A DNA stretch of 33,753 bases, from assembly GCA_020720665.1 (NCBI GenBank), contig DYOF01000016.1, forward strand, positions 1 through 33,753, in the 5' to 3' direction. Shown piece after piece: positions 14,565 to 22,828 of this stretch. Under the pieces are notes generated by a model. It was not told the DNA's origin. It was given only the letters and a program-made list of their open reading frames with translations, and did not search any database. The DNA is from Acetofilamentum sp. (GTDB lineage: Bacteria; Bacteroidota; Bacteroidia; Bacteroidales; JAADGE01). The first letter of the stretch is position 1, and each line of letters starts with the position of its first letter. The position numbers and the translations under genes are program-made.

Positions 14565-17348
14565 TTATTTATTTTTTATTACCACAGTACTTATTCCGGG
14601 AATTTTTATTTTATCGTTTTCTATTTTAACTTCTGTATTTGTTATGTTTTTTATTCCGGAAAACTTATTATCAACAATAACTTCCCATGTTTTAAATTTT
14701 CCGAGAGCCTTAATTTTTAAACTCAAAGTTTTTGTTGAAGAATTATGAAACACCATGAACTGATTATTTTTGTGTGTTATTTTGAATGCAATATAAGCGT
14801 TTTGTTCGATTGAATAGTTAGAAACCGGGCTAAAATCTTTTTTACTGAGATCAATTATGACTTCAAATTTTTGATTTAAACTTTCAGGTGAAATTGAGTT
14901 GTTTCCGAAAACGGTGTAAGCATAGTCCGGAAAATCCCATAGTTCCGGAGTTTTTATCAATTTGATGCACAAACTGCGGTCATCACTCCATTTGTTTGTA
15001 TCAAAATTATTGATTTGTAATTTGTTAAAACTAATTTCGCCTTCTCCCGCTTCATTTAAACATATTTTATACGGATTATGTTTTGGGTTAGGATTGTCAG
15101 GATGAATTTCGCCTGCTAAATAATATTGCTCTCCGGGAAATCCGTTAATAAATTTTATGGATAAAGCATCGAGTTTATAGCTTTTAAAAGAATGAACATG
15201 TTTTTCGCTGCTTGTTTCAGATATAAATTCTATGCTGTTATTTAGGTCGGAAGCGGAATTTATTCTGAACGCAGAAAAATGTCGTCTCATACGAATCAGT
15301 CCTTTAAGGTACTCAAGTAATTCCTTTGATGTTGAAGAAAAACCGTCAGTCAGTCTGTTCCAACGGAACATATTTGTATAATCATTTGAACAGTAGGAAT
15401 TTTCATGAAAAAATAACGAATCTTCTTCTTTATCAATTTCAGATGAAGTAAAAGCCCGATGTTTTTCTTTATCAAAATCCGCTAAAGGTTTTGTTCTTAA
15501 AATTTCGTCACCTCCGTGCAATAGTATTCTTCCTTGTGAAGTAAATAAAACCGCATATGCTGATTTCATCATTTTTAAGCGAGTTTTTTTATTCGGATTT
15601 TTTACGGTTAAATTTATTTTATCCCATAAAGTTAATCCGTCATGTACGGAAACATAATTTAAACAATTTGACGGTTCGGCAGCGAACAAATTATATGGGT
15701 TATAAAAAACGTTTTTATTAAAAGGCAAATCATCAGAATCAAAAGTTTTGACACCTCCGGTAACGGCTGAAGCCAAACGGCTGCTTTCTTCAAAATTTCC
15801 TTGACCAAAACCTTTTAAATGACCATTTCCGGCAACAGCATCTCTGAATGAGTCGTTAAAAATGCCTATATTTAATTGAGGAAAATCTGTTTTAATAAAT
15901 GCATTCTCTTTTAAATCTGTAAAATTCCAAGCTTCTCCGTATAAAACCGGTTCGTTCGGATTGTTTTTGTTATAGCAATATCCTACTTCATTTCGAATTT
16001 GCGACATTGTTTCCTTATCCGTAAAACTCATTAAATCAAAACGAAAACCATCTATATGGTATTCTTGAACATAAAATTTTAATACGTCAATAATAAATTT
16101 TCTTACTTGTTTTCTTCTGCTTTCAATGCTTGCACCGGCACCGGTATGTCCGGAAATCTTATAGTCTGAATTTAATCGGTAATAACAACCGGGTGCAATG
16201 TTTTCAAAAGTATCGGCAATATAAGTATGATTAAAAACAACATCTGAAATAACACCTATTCCGGCATTATGAAGCGCTTGAATCATTTCCTTAAATTCAT
16301 AAATGCGTGTGTAGGGATTTTCAGGGTTTGTTGAATACCTGCCTTCAAGTGTAAAATAATTCATCGGGTCGTATCCCCAATTATAGTTACTTTTTTTTGC
16401 TTCTTTTCCGGTGTATTCCCTATTTTGTTCGTTTTGTGTATATGCTTTATTTACAGGCATTAACTGAACGTGAGTTATGCCGAGTTCTTTCAAGTAATCA
16501 ATTTTTTCAATTAAACCTTTAAATGTGCCTGCAATTTTTTTATTAATAATTCCGGGCTGTATTGTAAAATCTCTGACATTGATTTCATATGCAATAAGGT
16601 CCGATTCATTTTCAATAAATTTAAAATTTCTATAGGTTTTTATAAATTTCGGAGGAAATGCTTTGGTTTTATCAAAATCAATTATTGCAGCTTTACCGAT
16701 TTTGTCTTCTGTTGTTGAATTAAACGAAGCCATTGATTTTGCGTAAGGATCTAATGCAATATATTCCTTACCGTAGGCTGTAATTTTGTATTGATAATAA
16801 TAACTCTTTTCTGAAAGATTGATATTTAACGAATTACTATCAATACGTATTTCCCAAACTCCCGGCGAAACGCTGTGTAATTTTAACGGTTGGTATAATG
16901 ATAAAAGATTTTGCTTTTCGTCAAAAATCAGAAGTTCAACATCAACAGCCGGAGGCGACCAGATTTTAAATTGAATTATATTCTCATTAAAACTGATTCC
17001 GAAATTATTATCCGGCGAAAAATAAACGGTATCAATTATTCCGTCAATTTCAGGGTTTAAAAAAGCATAGACTGTTTCACCTTTAAATTCAATAATATAA
17101 TTAAAATGTGGTTTAAAATCACCGACAATTATAAGCTGCTTATTATTTTCGGACAGAATAATTTTTAAATCGTTTAATTGTTCTTTTTTATGGTTAAATA
17201 CAAAAATGGAATCAGAAGATAAAAAAGGGACTTCAAGAAATGCTTGAATTTCGGTAAGTGAATTTATAAAGGCACTTTTAATGAATTTATTTTCATTATT
17301 TATAAATAAATTATAATTTTTAAGACTTTCTAAAACTAAATGTTGCAT
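14565..17348 (-). CDS. pulA: Type I pullulanase-like glycogen/starch debranching enzyme (GH13)
   Basis: This 927-aa protein cleaves alpha-1,6 branch points in glycogen, starch or pullulan-type glucans. It has an N-terminal extension, a CBM48-like domain (about 115-200) and a GH13 barrel. The pullulanase signature YNWGYDP is at 322-328, region I DVVFNH at 369-374, region II GFRFDL with nucleophile Asp438, acid/base Glu472 in YGEAW, and VSVHD ending in Asp570. An all-beta C-terminal domain follows. No signal peptide is present, so it should act in the cytosol on stored or imported glucan. It diverges from the adenylate kinase gene over 68 bp. The substrate is inferred from the family. Confidence 0.88.
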   Translation of the reverse strand: MQHLVLESLKNYNLFINNENKFIKSAFINSLTEIQAFLEVPFLSSDSIFVFNHKKEQLNDLKIILSENNKQLIIVGDFKPHFNYIIEFKGETVYAFLNPEIDGIIDTVYFSPDNNFGISFNENIIQFKIWSPPAVDVELLIFDEKQNLLSLYQPLKLHSVSPGVWEIRIDSNSLNINLSEKSYYYQYKITAYGKEYIALDPYAKSMASFNSTTEDKIGKAAIIDFDKTKAFPPKFIKTYRNFKFIENESDLIAYEINVRDFTIQPGIINKKIAGTFKGLIEKIDYLKELGITHVQLMPVNKAYTQNEQNREYTGKEAKKSNYNWGYDPMNYFTLEGRYSTNPENPYTRIYEFKEMIQALHNAGIGVISDVVFNHTYIADTFENIAPGCYYRLNSDYKISGHTGAGASIESRRKQVRKFIIDVLKFYVQEYHIDGFRFDLMSFTDKETMSQIRNEVGYCYNKNNPNEPVLYGEAWNFTDLKENAFIKTDFPQLNIGIFNDSFRDAVAGNGHLKGFGQGNFEESSRLASAVTGGVKTFDSDDLPFNKNVFYNPYNLFAAEPSNCLNYVSVHDGLTLWDKINLTVKNPNKKTRLKMMKSAYAVLFTSQGRILLHGGDEILRTKPLADFDKEKHRAFTSSEIDKEEDSLFFHENSYCSNDYTNMFRWNRLTDGFSSTSKELLEYLKGLIRMRRHFSAFRINSASDLNNSIEFISETSSEKHVHSFKSYKLDALSIKFINGFPGEQYYLAGEIHPDNPNPKHNPYKICLNEAGEGEISFNKLQINNFDTNKWSDDRSLCIKLIKTPELWDFPDYAYTVFGNNSISPESLNQKFEVIIDLSKKDFSPVSNYSIEQNAYIAFKITHKNNQFMVFHNSSTKTLSLKIKALGKFKTWEVIVDNKFSGIKNITNTEVKIENDKIKIPGISTVVIKNK

Positions 17349-17416
17349 AAAACAAAGATATAATTTTTCATAGTTTAAGAAAATATTTACTAAATTAGTG
17401 CAAAAAAAAATAAATC

Positions 17417-18586
17417 ATGTTAAACATAGCTCTTTTCGGACCGCCCGGAGTCGGTAAAGGAACTCAATCCGAATTTTTAGTAAAAAAATATAATTTATTT
17501 TATATTTCAACAGGAGATTTATTAAGAAAAGAAATTAAAGCAGAAACAAAATTGGGAACTGACGCTAAAACTATAATTGCTGAAGGCGGTTTAGTTTCTG
17601 ATGAAATTATTGTCCAAATTATTGAAAAAACCATCAAATCAAATTCAGAAGCAAATGGTTTTCTATTCGACGGCTTTCCGCGTACATATATACAAGCATA
17701 TATTTTAGAAGGACTAATGATAAAATTAGGTTCAAGTTTAGATTGTTTTATCAGTTTGGAAATTAAAGAAGAAGAATCGATTAAACGATTATTAAACAGA
17801 GGGATTACTTCCGGCAGAAGCGATGATAATGAACCGGTTATAAAAAAAAGATTAAAAGAATATAAGGAGAAAACATTACCGGTTCTAAACTTTTATAAAG
17901 AAAGACAAAATTATATTTCAGTAAACGGCTTACAAAATATAAAAAAAGTTTCTGAAGATATTGAACGAATTATAAATGAACGATTGAGTAAAAAACTCCT
18001 GAACATTGTTATGTTTGGTTATCCGGGTTCCGGAAGAGGTTCTTTAAGTAAAGCACTTTCTGAAAAATATCAATTGGAGTTCGTAGCTACAGGTGCGATG
18101 CTTGATGATGAAATTAAGAAAAAAAGTGAAATAGGAAAAAAAATCGAATGTTTATACGAAAGCGGACAGTTAGTTCCTGATGAAATTGTTATTCCGTTAA
18201 TTGAGAAAAAGCTGCAGCAATCTAATAATGTCAGAGGATTTATTTTTAAAGGCTTTCCTCGAACATTGGTACAGTCATATATTTTAGACGGGTTATTGAA
18301 AAAATACGATTCATATATTGCAAAAATTTTTGATATAAAGGTTGATACCTTAGAACTCATAAAACGGCTCGATAAAAGAAGCAAAACTGACTCAAAAATG
18401 CCTTATGACAGCAGTACAGAAAAAATTGTAAAACGATTGCAAGAACATGAAAATAAAACTATTCCTGTTATTGAAAAATATAAAGAAACACATGATGTTA
18501 TTACTATTGACGGAATGCCCTCGTTGAATTTAGTTTTGGAAAATATTTCAAAAGAAATTGAAAACAGCTTCAAAAATTTGAAATAA
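17417..18586 (+). CDS. adk: Tandem adenylate kinase: active domain fused to a degenerate second domain
   Basis: This 389-aa protein is about twice the usual length. Domain 1 (1-190) is a short-LID adenylate kinase with GPPGVGKGTQ (Lys14), TGDLLR, DGFPRT (85-90) and GRSDDNE, so it should convert ATP + AMP to 2 ADP. Domain 2 (about 195-389) has the same fold order but lost key residues: Walker A is GYPGSGRGS with Arg207 for the invariant Lys, TGDLLR has become TGAMLD, DGFPRT is KGFPRT, and the LID Arg motif is missing. Domain 2 may be regulatory or structural. The frame runs through both domains without a break. The hydrolase gene begins at the base after the stop. Confidence 0.9.
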   Translation: MLNIALFGPPGVGKGTQSEFLVKKYNLFYISTGDLLRKEIKAETKLGTDAKTIIAEGGLVSDEIIVQIIEKTIKSNSEANGFLFDGFPRTYIQAYILEGLMIKLGSSLDCFISLEIKEEESIKRLLNRGITSGRSDDNEPVIKKRLKEYKEKTLPVLNFYKERQNYISVNGLQNIKKVSEDIERIINERLSKKLLNIVMFGYPGSGRGSLSKALSEKYQLEFVATGAMLDDEIKKKSEIGKKIECLYESGQLVPDEIVIPLIEKKLQQSNNVRGFIFKGFPRTLVQSYILDGLLKKYDSYIAKIFDIKVDTLELIKRLDKRSKTDSKMPYDSSTEKIVKRLQEHENKTIPVIEKYKETHDVITIDGMPSLNLVLENISKEIENSFKNLK

Positions 18587-19375
18587 ATGAAATTATACTT
18601 TAGAACATTCGGAAACGGAACTCCGATTATTATTCTGCACGGATTGTTCGGAATGTCAGACAATTGGATACCTGTTGCAAAAATACTTGCAGAGGGAAAT
18701 AAAGTATTTTTACCTGATTTAAGAAATCACGGAAAGTCTCCGCATAGCTCTGTTCATACTTATCAATCAATGAGTTCGGATATATATGAATTCATGCAAG
18801 ATAACTCCCTCGAAAAAGCAATTTTAATAGGTCATTCAATGGGAGGCAAAACGGTTTTACAATTTGTTTCGGATTTCCCTGATAAAGCGGAAAAGTATAT
18901 TATTATAGATGTGTCTCCTAAACTTTTTTTTGATAAAAATTATGTATCCGAATTATTTCATGAAGAATTACTAAAAAAATTGATTGATATAAAAATTCAA
19001 TTAATGAGAAACAGAACAGATTTATCTCATCATATTCAATCTGAATTTAAAGACAAATTTATTCAAAATTTAATTGAAAAAAATGTTACAAAAGATAATG
19101 AAAATAAGCTGAAATGGAAATTAAACCTTAGTGCTTTACACGCTAACCTTAATAATTTATTTGAAGATATTGAACTTTCAGAAAACCACAGAAATATTGA
19201 TACATTATTTATTTTCGGGAGTTTGTCTGCATATTATAATAACTCTGTATTGAACTACTTAAAACAAGAATTACCCGAAGTACAAATTAAAAAAATAGAA
19301 GGAGGAAATCATTATTTACACGTAAATAAAATAGATGAATTAACAAATGAAATTCAAGAGTTTTTAAACCATTAA
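18587..19375 (+). CDS. Alpha/beta-hydrolase (YbfF-like esterase)
   Basis: This 262-aa single-domain hydrolase has the oxyanion motif HGLFG (18-22), nucleophile Ser84 in GHSMGG, an acidic residue in the late strand region and a likely catalytic His242 in GGNHYLH. Lack of a signal peptide makes it cytosolic. It resembles small acyl-ester/thioesterase hydrolases of the YbfF type; the substrate is unknown. Its ATG follows the adenylate kinase stop with no spacer (TAAATG), indicating translational coupling. A terminator follows at 19397. Confidence 0.85.
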   Translation: MKLYFRTFGNGTPIIILHGLFGMSDNWIPVAKILAEGNKVFLPDLRNHGKSPHSSVHTYQSMSSDIYEFMQDNSLEKAILIGHSMGGKTVLQFVSDFPDKAEKYIIIDVSPKLFFDKNYVSELFHEELLKKLIDIKIQLMRNRTDLSHHIQSEFKDKFIQNLIEKNVTKDNENKLKWKLNLSALHANLNNLFEDIELSENHRNIDTLFIFGSLSAYYNNSVLNYLKQELPEVQIKKIEGGNHYLHVNKIDELTNEIQEFLNH

Positions 19376-19396
19376 TTAAAACAATATAAAAATAAA

Positions 19397-19420
19397 AAAA
19401 CTGCCCTACCGGACAGTTTT
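19397..19420 (+). terminator. Terminator after the adk-hydrolase operon
   Basis: AAAACTG (19397-19403) pairs with CAGTTTT (19414-19420), with a possible inner CC/GG pair. The T run after the stem is short and interrupted. It lies 22 bp after the hydrolase stop. The 150 bp that follow up to radC are AT-rich and show no other clear feature. Confidence 0.65.
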
Positions 19421-19592
19421 AATTGTTTTCCTTGTTTTTGATTTAGGTTTTTTTCAGGTAAATCGGTTGTGTTGTTTGTTTATGTGTTTCTCTTTTAATA
19501 TAAAGATGCTCAAATTTTAATATTCCATAAAAAAAGTATTATTTTTAGAAAAAATTCAATTGTTTGCCGAAATCAAATTTTAAACTAATAAA

Positions 19593-20282
19593 ATGAACCC
19601 TAAAACTTCAATAAAATATTGGTCGGATGACGACAAACCGCGAGAAAAATTAGTTTTAAAGGGAATTGAAAGCTTGTCTGATGCCGAACTGATAGCCATA
19701 TTAATCGGTTCGGGAAACAAAAAAGAATCGGCAGTTGAATTATCAAAACGAATTCTTTCAGAATCTGAACAAAATTTAAATGAATTAGCAAAAAAGACAA
19801 TAAACGAATTAAAAAAATTTAACGGGATAGGCGAAGCAAAAGCCATTTCAATCGTTTCGGCTTTGGAACTGGGAAAGCGTAGGAAAATATCAGAAGTTAT
19901 TGAAAAAAAACAAATTACAGGCAGTAAAGACGTTTTTGAAATTTTCGGTCATAAATTGGGCGATTTACCGGTTGAAGAATTTTGGTTAATAATGCTGAAT
20001 CGAGCAAATAAAATAATCGAAATGAAACGAATCAGCTCAGGAGGAGTTTCGGGAACTGTAATTGATATAAAAATAATTCTGAAAGAAGCCATTGATAAAA
20101 CTGCATCAGGTATAATCGTATGCCATAATCATCCGTCGGGTAATATAAAACCAAGTCGCTCAGATATTGATTTAACAGCTAAACTCAAACAGGCTTCCGA
20201 TTTATTAGACATTTCTTTAATAGATCATGTAATTGTTTCATTTTTCGACTTTTATAGTTTTGCTGATGAGAAATTATTATAA
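19593..20282 (+). CDS. radC: RadC family protein (UPF0758, JAB/MPN+ domain)
   Basis: This 229-aa protein has an N-terminal helix-hairpin-helix part (GIESLSDAELIAILIGSG and FNGIGEAKA) and a C-terminal JAB domain with the metal site His178-x-His180, Ser188 and Asp191 in HNHPSGNIKPSRSDID. Despite its name, a DNA-repair role for RadC is not established; the JAB site suggests a zinc hydrolase acting on an unknown substrate. Length and motifs are complete. It probably shares a transcript with the following gene, 9 bp away. Confidence 0.93.
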   Translation: MNPKTSIKYWSDDDKPREKLVLKGIESLSDAELIAILIGSGNKKESAVELSKRILSESEQNLNELAKKTINELKKFNGIGEAKAISIVSALELGKRRKISEVIEKKQITGSKDVFEIFGHKLGDLPVEEFWLIMLNRANKIIEMKRISSGGVSGTVIDIKIILKEAIDKTASGIIVCHNHPSGNIKPSRSDIDLTAKLKQASDLLDISLIDHVIVSFFDFYSFADEKLL

Positions 20283-20291
20283 GAAAGATTT

Positions 20292-21167
20292 ATGAACGAA
20301 CTAAGGCATATAATACATGAAAATATCAATCGTGTTCTTTGGGATAAGTGTGTAAGCAGAGCATTCAACGGCGATGTTTTTGGGTTTTCTTGGTTTTTAG
20401 ATGCCGTATTCGACCGTTGGGATGCCCTTATAATTGACGACTATAAGGCTGTAATGCCTATTCCTGTTTATATAAAAAAAAGATTCCGGAAAATTGCTCA
20501 AAAAATAATACCTATAAAATTTAATTTATATTTCAATGAACATATTGAAACGAAAATTAAAGATATTGATTTAAATTTCACTGTACTTTTTAAAACTATT
20601 AATGTAATAAAAACTGAGAATAAAGAATTGTTTTCAAATGAAATGAGATTTAAAAAACACAAATCCTTTCATATGGATTTAATCAATTCATATGATTCTT
20701 TAAAACATACCTACTCTGATTTTGTGAAAAAACAAATTAAAATATCAGAAGAAAATAAAATATTTTATAATATAGGAATATTGCCTAACGGAATTGCACT
20801 GTTAGCATCAATTTCAGATAAGCTGAATAAAAAACAACAAAATCTGATACGGAAAATTACGGCAGTTTCATTGCGAAAATTTAAAGGTGAGATTTACGGT
20901 GCATTTAATGATAAAAACAGATTAATTGCAACCGCTTTTTTTCTTAACTCACACTTTAAAACCTATTTAATTACAAGTTATCAAACAAAAGAATCAATTA
21001 ACAAAAGAGCCCTGTTCGGGCTCATTGATTATTATTTGAAAACACATTCAGAACTAGCTTTAACTCTTGATTTTTTTGGTTTAAATGCAATGCCCGATGA
21101 ATTTTATTTGGGCATCGGAGCGGTTGAATACCCGTATTATACCTATCGCAAACGCTTTTATTTATAA
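20292..21167 (+). CDS. Hypothetical protein, GNAT/FemAB-like acyltransferase fold
   Basis: This 291-aa soluble protein is of a type I associate with Bacteroidota. The opening WDKCVSRAFNGDVFGFSWFLDAV followed by WDALIIDDYKAVMPIPV resembles proteins annotated as GNAT or FemAB-like acyltransferases. The C-terminal half (GEIYGAFNDKNRLIATAFFL, then LDFFGLNAMPDEFYLGIGA) fits the second acetyltransferase repeat. No catalytic residue can be named. It follows radC by 9 bp and its 3' end overlaps the convergent aminopeptidase gene by 10 bp. The substrate is unknown. Confidence 0.6.
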   Translation: MNELRHIIHENINRVLWDKCVSRAFNGDVFGFSWFLDAVFDRWDALIIDDYKAVMPIPVYIKKRFRKIAQKIIPIKFNLYFNEHIETKIKDIDLNFTVLFKTINVIKTENKELFSNEMRFKKHKSFHMDLINSYDSLKHTYSDFVKKQIKISEENKIFYNIGILPNGIALLASISDKLNKKQQNLIRKITAVSLRKFKGEIYGAFNDKNRLIATAFFLNSHFKTYLITSYQTKESINKRALFGLIDYYLKTHSELALTLDFFGLNAMPDEFYLGIGAVEYPYYTYRKRFYL

Positions 21168-22456
21168 AACTCTTCAAAAACCTGCTTCATATAAAAATGA
21201 TCTTTTACACCCGAAAGCTCTCTGATTGAGTGCATTGCCAACATCGGATTTCCTACATCAACCATGCGAATATCTAATTGTGTAGAAGCAATACTGCCGA
21301 GTGTGGAACCACCTGCAATATCTGATTTATTTACATATTTTTGAACCGGAACTCCTGCTTTATTACATAACATTTCAAAAGTTGCTGATGATAAAGCATC
21401 TGTCGTATATTTTTGATTTGCATTAATTTTAATTACAGGTCCCATATTAATTTTCGGTTGTAATACCGGGTCATAATTTTCCGGTAAATTCGGATGAATG
21501 GCATGGGCATTATCAGCCGAGATACCGAAAGAATTGATTTTCGCTCTGAAAAATGCATCTTTTTCAGAATTTAATGCCCACGTTATTCGTTTCAATACAT
21601 CTTTTAAAAACGGCGATGCGGCACCTTGTTTAGTTTCGCTTCCTACTTCTTCATTATCAAAACAAATCATAACGTTTGTGGAATGCCTTGTTTGGCTGTT
21701 AAATAAGGCATCTATTCCGGCATGAACCATCGATAAATCATCAATCCGCCCGGATGAAATAAATTCGTTCTTTTCTCCTATAATTGAACCTTTTTCAAAT
21801 TCATACAAGCTTAAATCGAAATCTAAAACCTTATCGGGTTCAACATTTAAGTGGTTAGCAATTAAATCTTTAAAATATCCGTCTTTATCAAAAGTTTCTT
21901 CAACCAATCGTAATATCGGCAACATATCTTTTTGCTTGTTAAATTCTTTTCCTTCGTTAACACTTCGGTTTAAATGAATTGCTAAATTAGGAATAATTAA
22001 AATCGGTTTTTTTATATTTATGAATCTCACATCAGGTCTTATCGGGTTTTCGCTCATTAAAGAAACTCTTCCGGCTAACGATAAAGGTCTGTCCATCCAT
22101 GTACTTAAAATTGGTCCGCCGTATGTTTCAACATTTAATTTTAAATAGTTTCCGGCACCAAGCATTTCCGGTGAGGGTTTTAGTTTTAATGCAGGTGAAT
22201 CGGTGTGGGCAGCAATTATTCTGAACCCGTCTTTTTCAATTTCTCCGGTTCCTACTATAAATGCTACCAAAGCCGATGCATTTTTTGTTGTAAAATAACG
22301 TCCGCCTTTTTCTAAATTCCAACTTTCGCCTCTGTGAAGTTGTTTAAACCCTTTTCTTAATAAAGCAGCTTTTATATTTCTAACTGCCTGAAAAGCAGTC
22401 GGACTTTCATATAAAAAGTCAATTAAATCATTTGCATATTTTATATTGGTTTCCAT
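21158..22456 (-). CDS. apeB: M18 family aminopeptidase (aspartyl aminopeptidase-like)
   Basis: This 432-aa cytosolic zinc peptidase of family M18 releases N-terminal, often acidic, residues from peptides. It shows the metal-ligand motif AAHTDSP (about 80-86), the SGRIDDLSMVHAGIDAL segment containing a bridging Asp, the catalytic Glu pair in FDNEEVGSET, and the late HAIHPN and GGSTLGSI motifs. Length is standard. Transcription probably starts from the TATATTTG element at 22480. Its 3' end overlaps the convergent acyltransferase-like gene. Confidence 0.93.
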   Translation of the reverse strand: METNIKYANDLIDFLYESPTAFQAVRNIKAALLRKGFKQLHRGESWNLEKGGRYFTTKNASALVAFIVGTGEIEKDGFRIIAAHTDSPALKLKPSPEMLGAGNYLKLNVETYGGPILSTWMDRPLSLAGRVSLMSENPIRPDVRFINIKKPILIIPNLAIHLNRSVNEGKEFNKQKDMLPILRLVEETFDKDGYFKDLIANHLNVEPDKVLDFDLSLYEFEKGSIIGEKNEFISSGRIDDLSMVHAGIDALFNSQTRHSTNVMICFDNEEVGSETKQGAASPFLKDVLKRITWALNSEKDAFFRAKINSFGISADNAHAIHPNLPENYDPVLQPKINMGPVIKINANQKYTTDALSSATFEMLCNKAGVPVQKYVNKSDIAGGSTLGSIASTQLDIRMVDVGNPMLAMHSIRELSGVKDHFYMKQVFEEFYK

Positions 22457-22825
22457 TCAAATTAAGTTTTAAATTTTCACAAATATAATGAATGTTTTAC
22501 GGAAATAAAAACTTGAAATACGATTTGCATTCAATTTCTTTAATGAAAATTTTGATTATTAATAATTCAGACAAAAACTTTTCACGAATTGTTATATATT
22601 TGAATTTTCATAATTATAAAATTAAAAGTAATGAAACACCCGGGTAGAACCCTGAAAGGCTCAGCGAAGCTAAACAATTTTTCACACACAGGAGCATGAT
22701 TGACAGAAGATATTATTTAATGCTGATTTATGAAGGTGTTCCTAAGTGCAGAGAAAAATAAACAAAATAAATAAATAGAAACATTCAATTTGCATATTAT
22801 TAATTACTTACAAACTTTTAGACAC
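22457..22825. other. Divergent intergenic region between apeB and the S46 peptidase gene
   Basis: This is 369 bp without a gene. The left part holds the apeB promoter element. From about 22500 to 22630 it is featureless AT-rich DNA. The right 195 bp are shared leader repeat copy B. Confidence 0.7.
22480..22487 (-). promoter_or_regulatory. Candidate -7 element of apeB
   Basis: The minus strand reads TATATTTG, a full TAnnTTTG match, 23 bases before the ATG at 22456. Confidence 0.5.
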
Positions 22826-22828
22826 ATG
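22631..22828 (+). repeat. Shared leader repeat, copy B, in front of the S46 peptidase gene
   Basis: The body (22631-22757) matches copy C (30541-30663, reversed) at roughly four of five positions by eye. Conserved blocks include GAACCCTGAAA, TCAGCGAAGCTAAA, AGGAGCATGATT, ACAGAAGATATT and GAAGGTGTTCCTA. The tail (22779-22828) is shared with copies A and C and ends in TTTTAGACACATG at the gene's start codon. AACACC (22635-22640) is complementary to GGTGTT (22735-22740), so the body could be closed by a stem. AGC-GAA-GCT forms a small inner hairpin. The result could be a structured RNA leader or a small mobile repeat. Confidence 0.8.

Noticed and set aside
17353-17360. TATCTTTG on the minus strand as promoter of the pullulanase gene
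   Set aside because: It lies only 4 bases before the ATG, too close unless the transcript is leaderless, so it is not listed as a feature.
22631-22760. Small reading frames inside the leader repeat, e.g. 21 codons from ATG at 22696 after GGAG
   Set aside because: Copy C breaks the same frame after 11 codons and indels shift others between copies, so coding is not conserved.
22790-22825. TTG start adding 12 residues to the S46 peptidase, and the similar 27-residue extension of DUF2851
   Set aside because: Both extensions merely translate the leader repeat. The ATG choice gives a signal peptide for the peptidase and the usual family N terminus for DUF2851.
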